This document shows positions 6,328-9,023 of a DNA stretch of 9,023 nucleotides, piece after piece. Numbering within the stretch: position 1 is the first letter of the stretch; every line of letters starts with the position of its first letter. The notes under the pieces are model-generated. The model saw only the letters and a list, made by a program, of their open reading frames with translations, had not been told where the DNA came from and did no database searches. Origin of the DNA: an uncultured Pseudobdellovibrionaceae bacterium (lineage in GTDB: Bacteria > Bdellovibrionota > Bdellovibrionia > Bdellovibrionales > JAMPXM01); NCBI GenBank assembly GCA_934277865.1, contig CAKQVW010000105.1, positions 1 to 9,023 on the forward strand, written 5' to 3'. Position numbers and translations under genes: made by a program.

Positions 6328-6740
6328 AGTCATTTGAATACAAAGTTCTGATCAAAGAGGCCTATCTCGATACTTTTGGACACGTGAACAATGCGCAGTA
6401 TCTGACGCTGTTTGAAGAGGCCCGTTGGGACATGATCCACAACCGAGGGTATGGTCTGAAGGAGATCCAAGAGCGCGGCTTGGGGCCAGTGGTGTTGGAA
6501 GTGAAAATTCGCTACCACAAGGAGCTGAAACTTCGCGATCAGATTACGATTCGCACCACACGCCTTGCAAACGAGCCGGGTCGTCGTAACATCACCATGA
6601 AGATTGAGCAAAAGATGGTGAACGAGAAGGGCGAAGATTGCTGCACGGCCGAGTTCACCTTTGGGCTCTTTGATCTCAAAGCTCGCAAGCTGGTGCCGCC
6701 AACTCCCGAATGGTTGCGTGCGATCGGAGATATCGATTGA
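6324..6740 (+). CDS. Acyl-CoA thioesterase, hotdog fold (FadM/YbgC/4HBT type)
   Basis: 138 residues, the normal size for a single-hotdog 4-hydroxybenzoyl-CoA-thioesterase-like enzyme, which hydrolyses acyl-CoA thioesters in the cytoplasm. The N-terminal signature DTFGHVNNAQYLTLFEEAR carries the catalytic Asp (D16) and the H-x-N-N-x-x-Y pattern of the FadM-like branch. Further matches are KIRYHKELKLRDQITIRT on the central strands and ITMKIEQKMVNEKGE, followed by the closing strand AEFTFGLFDL. No signal peptide is present, unlike the two upstream genes. The ATG overlaps the upstream stop by 4 nt (ATGA), with GGAG at 6313-6316 at ideal spacing. The substrate chain length cannot be read from sequence. 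Its place between envelope proteins and a Maf enzyme suggests a housekeeping role, possibly in envelope lipid turnover. Confidence 0.88.
   Translation: MKSFEYKVLIKEAYLDTFGHVNNAQYLTLFEEARWDMIHNRGYGLKEIQERGLGPVVLEVKIRYHKELKLRDQITIRTTRLANEPGRRNITMKIEQKMVNEKGEDCCTAEFTFGLFDLKARKLVPPTPEWLRAIGDID
6726..6729 (+). promoter_or_regulatory. Shine-Dalgarno supporting the TTG start of maf at 6737
   Basis: GGAG ends 7 nt before TTG 6737-6739, and the TTG forms a TTGA overlap with the thioesterase stop. This spacing and the same 4-nt overlap geometry at the two upstream junctions favour TTG 6737 over the ATG at 6710, which lies deeper inside the thioesterase gene. Confidence 0.65.
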
Positions 6741-7411
6741 GCAAGATAAAGAGCCCACGGCCGCGCTTATGCCTTGCCAGCAAAAGTGCGGCGCGCAGAC
6801 GCTTGATTCGCGGTTTGCTGCGCTCAAGTTTTCCGGAATTTGTACTTCAAACATGCGCTGTCGATTTGGACGAGCGAGCCCTGCAGCGGACATTCGCGCG
6901 GTCGCGCGGGATCTCGAAAACAGGTTGGAACCTAACTCGAGCGAAGGCGCTGGCGCTGGAGTTGGCACACGCCAAACGTCTTGCGGCCGAGCGCAACGTG
7001 CAAGTTGGGGACTGGGTTCTCGGCTGTGACCAGGTGGTGCTTGCACACGGTCAAATTTTGGGAAAGCCAGAGACCCACAAGCGCGCTGTTGAGATGTTGA
7101 AGCGCTTTTCTGGAGAGAAGATTGTGCTCGTCAATGCGGTGAGTATCGGCGCCATGAGTATCTGGGCCATCGACGACGTGCAGGTGATCGAGATGCGGTT
7201 TGCGACTCTCTCGGAGGCGGAAATTGAAAGGGTTCTTCGGTTGGACCGGCCCTATGGGGCAGCTGGTAGCTTTCACTTCGAGAGCCATGGCGCAAATCTG
7301 TTAAGAACTGTCACGTGTGATGATCCGACGGGAATCCAGGGCCTACCGGTGATGCGGCTCAGGAAGATGATTGAAGTGCTGAAAAATCAGGCGCCTCCTG
7401 CGACCATGTAA
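6737..7411 (+). CDS. Maf-like nucleotide pyrophosphatase (YceF type)
   Basis: 224 residues from the TTG start; Maf proteins are usually about 190-210. Maf enzymes hydrolyse non-canonical or modified NTPs to NMP and pyrophosphate in the cytoplasm, and YceF-type members prefer 7-methyl-GTP. Signatures in order: LCLASKSAARRRLI (the S-x-x-R-R phosphate-binding loop), VDLDE, VLGCDQVVLAHGQILGKP, MLKRFSGEKIVLVNAVS, YGAAGSFHFESHG and DDPTGIQGLP. The GCDQV form of the catalytic-Asp loop, rather than ADTxV, and the DPTGIQGLP ending resemble YceF more than YhdE. The start is chosen at TTG 6737 because of the 4-nt overlap and the GGAG at 6726-6729; the first residues then read MSKIKSPRPRLCLASKS, close to usual Maf N-termini. 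Last gene of the overlapping operon; no clear terminator hairpin follows before the next gene. Confidence 0.9.
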   Translation: MSKIKSPRPRLCLASKSAARRRLIRGLLRSSFPEFVLQTCAVDLDERALQRTFARSRGISKTGWNLTRAKALALELAHAKRLAAERNVQVGDWVLGCDQVVLAHGQILGKPETHKRAVEMLKRFSGEKIVLVNAVSIGAMSIWAIDDVQVIEMRFATLSEAEIERVLRLDRPYGAAGSFHFESHGANLLRTVTCDDPTGIQGLPVMRLRKMIEVLKNQAPPATM

Positions 7412-7485
7412 TATTCATAGGGTGCATAACAACTTCCAAGAGCCGAATTGGTCGAATGGCAAAAGAGTGCGGTACTTCTTAATGT
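7412..7485 (+). other. Short intergenic gap with no clear signal
   Basis: 74 nt between maf and the next gene. I see neither a stable hairpin with T-run nor a good -35/-10 pair. The downstream gene also lacks an obvious Shine-Dalgarno, so its expression signal is not identifiable by eye. Confidence 0.4.
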
Positions 7486-7995
7486 ATGAAAAACATCGCA
7501 CTTTTGACATTCGCAGCGCTCGTGATTCTCATAGCTCCTTTCGGCGCCATTGCTCGGGCAGATCGTGTTGATCTCGCAACTCGCGAATGGGTGAATACAG
7601 TTCGCCAGGCCGGCCGACTCGGCCAATTGACCTTTGAAGCGGTTGATCCAGTTTCGAACATCATCACCAACTCCACTCGCGCGCGTCTTCTTGAAATCAG
7701 CGTCGAGCAGGCTCAAATTTGGGCTGACACCATTCTTGGTGGCGATTACCTCGCGGACGAAGAAGTGGTCGTCGACAAAATCGAGTTTGTTCGTCTGGGC
7801 GATCAGATCCTTGGATACCGGGTCACTTATTCGTCTTCGGCTTATGACACTTTGGATTGCAATCCAGAAGGCGACTTGAGCCTCTGTGTTGCGGGTCGCA
7901 TCGTTGAAGCGACGTTCGTCGCTCCTGGACTCGAGGCATGGATCCGCGATGATCAGCGCTATGCCGAATTCGTCGAGAGTCAAAAGTCTCTTTAA
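7486..7995 (+). CDS. Predicted periplasmic protein, unknown family
   Basis: 169 residues with no family I recognise. A clear Sec signal peptide is visible: MK start, hydrophobic core IALLTFAALVILIAPFG, and an ARA-D cleavage site after A25, leaving a mature protein of about 144 residues. The mature part is mixed alpha/beta, acidic and without membrane segments. A helical first half (ATREWVNTVRQAGRLGQ, then ISVEQAQIWADTIL) is followed by strand-like VVDKIEFVRLGDQILGYRVTY. A small C125-C134 loop (CNPEGDLSLC) is a likely disulfide, consistent with export. The ATG is the only sensible start, since the signal begins there, although the ribosome binding site is poor. It stands alone between the maf operon and the alkB-like gene, 74 nt after one and 55 nt before the other. 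Confidence 0.7.
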   Translation: MKNIALLTFAALVILIAPFGAIARADRVDLATREWVNTVRQAGRLGQLTFEAVDPVSNIITNSTRARLLEISVEQAQIWADTILGGDYLADEEVVVDKIEFVRLGDQILGYRVTYSSSAYDTLDCNPEGDLSLCVAGRIVEATFVAPGLEAWIRDDQRYAEFVESQKSL

Positions 7996-8003
7996 TTTGC
8001 GGT

Positions 8004-8032
8004 TCACACGGGGTGGTGTGAGATCGCTTTTT
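8004..8032 (+). terminator. Weak candidate terminator
   Basis: TCACAC (8004-8009) / GTGTGA (8016-8021) forms a 6-bp stem with a GGGGTG loop. A five-T run starts 7 nt after the stem (8028-8032). The gap between stem and T-run makes intrinsic termination doubtful. Confidence 0.3.
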
Positions 8033-8050
8033 ACGCTAGGCTAAGAGCCT

Positions 8051-9023
8051 ATGTGGTCGGTTTTGCCCTTCGGGCTGCTTTATCTTTTTCCACTCGGTGC
8101 ATACTGGGCGATCACACGCGGCGGAGCGTGGTGTTGGTTTTTGCCTCTGATGGCGTTTTTGTTCATGCCAGCGCTCGATTTTTTCTGGGATCGGCTTAGC
8201 CCCTCGGACGGCAAACGCCTTGAGGTCTCTCGGCTGGGCGAGTGGTTATCGGACTTTTTTTTAATGGCCTTTGTGCCAACTCAGCTTCTTGTTTTGGCTC
8301 TTGCCATTTTTGAGATCCCCAGCCGTGTTGCCAACCATGGCGCACTTTCTTGGGATGTTTTGGGGCTCACGCTGTCTCTAGGAATTTTAACTGGAGGAAT
8401 TGGCATCACGTTGGCGCATGAATTGGTTCATCGGCGTGAAAAGCTTTGGCAGTGGGGCGGCCTTGTTCTGCTGAGCTCTGTTTTCTATGGTCACTTCGCC
8501 ATCGAGCATGTACTTGGGCATCACACCCATGTCGGCACCAAAGGGGACCCAGCTTCGGCAAGACGAGGAGAGAACCTTTGGTTCTTTGTCGTGCGTTCCG
8601 TCGTCATGGGCTTGGTCTCGGCTTGGAAGATCGAGCGGCAGCGCCTGGCGCGTGCCGCGGTTCGTGCGGGAAAGCCCACAGGCTTGCAGCTTGGCAGTTG
8701 GCTGCAGCATCGTATGTTTCAAACGTCTCTCTTAAGTGCGCTGTTTTTGTGGGCCTCGTTTTGGGTTAGCGGCGTTGCGGGAGCGATGCTCCTTGTGGCG
8801 CAAGCCGCGATCGCAGTGTTCTTGCTGGAAGCGATCAACTATGTCGAACACTATGGTCTGACTAGAAAGTTGCTCGACAACGGAAAACCCGAACCTGTGC
8901 AGCTCTGGCACAGCTGGGATTCGCACTCCCGAATCAGCAGTTGGGTTTTGATTCACCTCTCTCGTCATGCGGATCACCACAAGTATCCGGCAAGACCATT
9001 TTACAAACTGGAAGGTTCGCAAG
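8051..9023 (+). CDS. alkB: AlkB-type alkane 1-monooxygenase (3' truncated by window edge)
   Basis: 324 residues are visible from ATG 8051, and the frame is still open at the right edge. An in-frame TAA at 8042-8044 excludes a longer N-terminus. This is an integral-membrane di-iron hydroxylase of the AlkB/fatty-acid-desaturase-like superfamily, which oxidises terminal C-H bonds of alkanes or related chains using O2 and electrons from rubredoxin. All diagnostic histidine clusters are present: HELVHRR (H123, H127), EHVLGHHTH (H153, H157, H158), the AlkB-specific NYVEHYGL (H267), HSWDSHSR, and LSRHADHH (H306, H309, H310). Hydrophobic spans lie near residues 5-22, 28-45, 68-88, 102-122, 134-150, 176-192 and 226-262. 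Only a short C-terminal tail should be missing. No rubredoxin is encoded within the window. The Shine-Dalgarno is weak (AAGAG close to the ATG). Related xylene or cymene hydroxylases are alternatives, though the NYxEHYGL motif favours AlkB. Confidence 0.9.
   Translation, partial: MWSVLPFGLLYLFPLGAYWAITRGGAWCWFLPLMAFLFMPALDFFWDRLSPSDGKRLEVSRLGEWLSDFFLMAFVPTQLLVLALAIFEIPSRVANHGALSWDVLGLTLSLGILTGGIGITLAHELVHRREKLWQWGGLVLLSSVFYGHFAIEHVLGHHTHVGTKGDPASARRGENLWFFVVRSVVMGLVSAWKIERQRLARAAVRAGKPTGLQLGSWLQHRMFQTSLLSALFLWASFWVSGVAGAMLLVAQAAIAVFLLEAINYVEHYGLTRKLLDNGKPEPVQLWHSWDSHSRISSWVLIHLSRHADHHKYPARPFYKLEGSQ

Noticed and set aside
6710..6736. ATG 6710 as the start of the Maf protein
   Set aside because: It would overlap the thioesterase by 31 nt. 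TTG 6737 has GGAG at ideal spacing and repeats the 4-nt overlap seen at the two upstream junctions.
6330..7046. Long minus-strand open frame (238 codons) opposite the thioesterase and maf genes
   Set aside because: Both plus-strand genes are clear members of known families; the antisense translation shows no recognisable domain and is a composition shadow.
8732..9022. Minus-strand open frame at the right edge
   Set aside because: It lies opposite the AlkB histidine motifs, which are read without interruption on the plus strand.

Overview
The window is about 9 kb of gene-dense bacterial chromosome with every recognisable gene on the + strand. I see no tRNA, rRNA, CRISPR array or insertion sequence. 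Base composition is moderately GC-rich, and GTG and TTG starts are common. Several exported proteins have an F-(T/Q)-N-C motif after the hydrophobic signal segment, and there is a secreted truncated-globin-like protein. From general familiarity these traits recall predatory or related deltaproteobacteria (Bdellovibrionota/Oligoflexia type). This is an inference, not a taxonomic proof.

Layout. (1) 1-659: C-terminal part of an MBL-fold metallo-hydrolase, cut by the left edge. (2) 694-2502: a full-length, E. coli-type SppA signal peptide peptidase with the Lys/Ser dyad intact, followed by a strong Rho-independent terminator (2569-2609). (3) 2757-4952: two tandem paralogous exported proteins. Each has an atypical lipoprotein-like signal, an Ig-like domain, a cupredoxin-like domain with an incomplete copper site, and a short C-terminal c-type cytochrome segment with one CXXCH. 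A hairpin terminator follows (4999-5033), so the pair looks like its own transcription unit. (4) 5048-7411: a tight four-gene operon, each gene overlapping the next by exactly 4 nt: an exported truncated-globin-like protein with no histidine at all, an exported coiled-coil protein, a hotdog-fold acyl-CoA thioesterase and a Maf/YceF-type nucleotide pyrophosphatase. (5) 7486-7995: a small predicted periplasmic protein of unknown family. (6) 8051-9023: an AlkB-type membrane di-iron alkane/fatty-acyl hydroxylase, complete through all its histidine motifs but open at the right edge.

How they fit together: the window is rich in cell-envelope functions (SppA, two haem lipoproteins, the exported globin-like and coiled-coil proteins, the periplasmic orphan, the membrane hydroxylase). 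The most unusual locus is the tandem pair of Ig-cupredoxin-cytochrome c proteins. The haem site is conserved in both copies, whereas the copper site looks eroded. Next to it is a globin-fold protein that cannot bind haem through a histidine. A functional link between these two transcription units is speculative.
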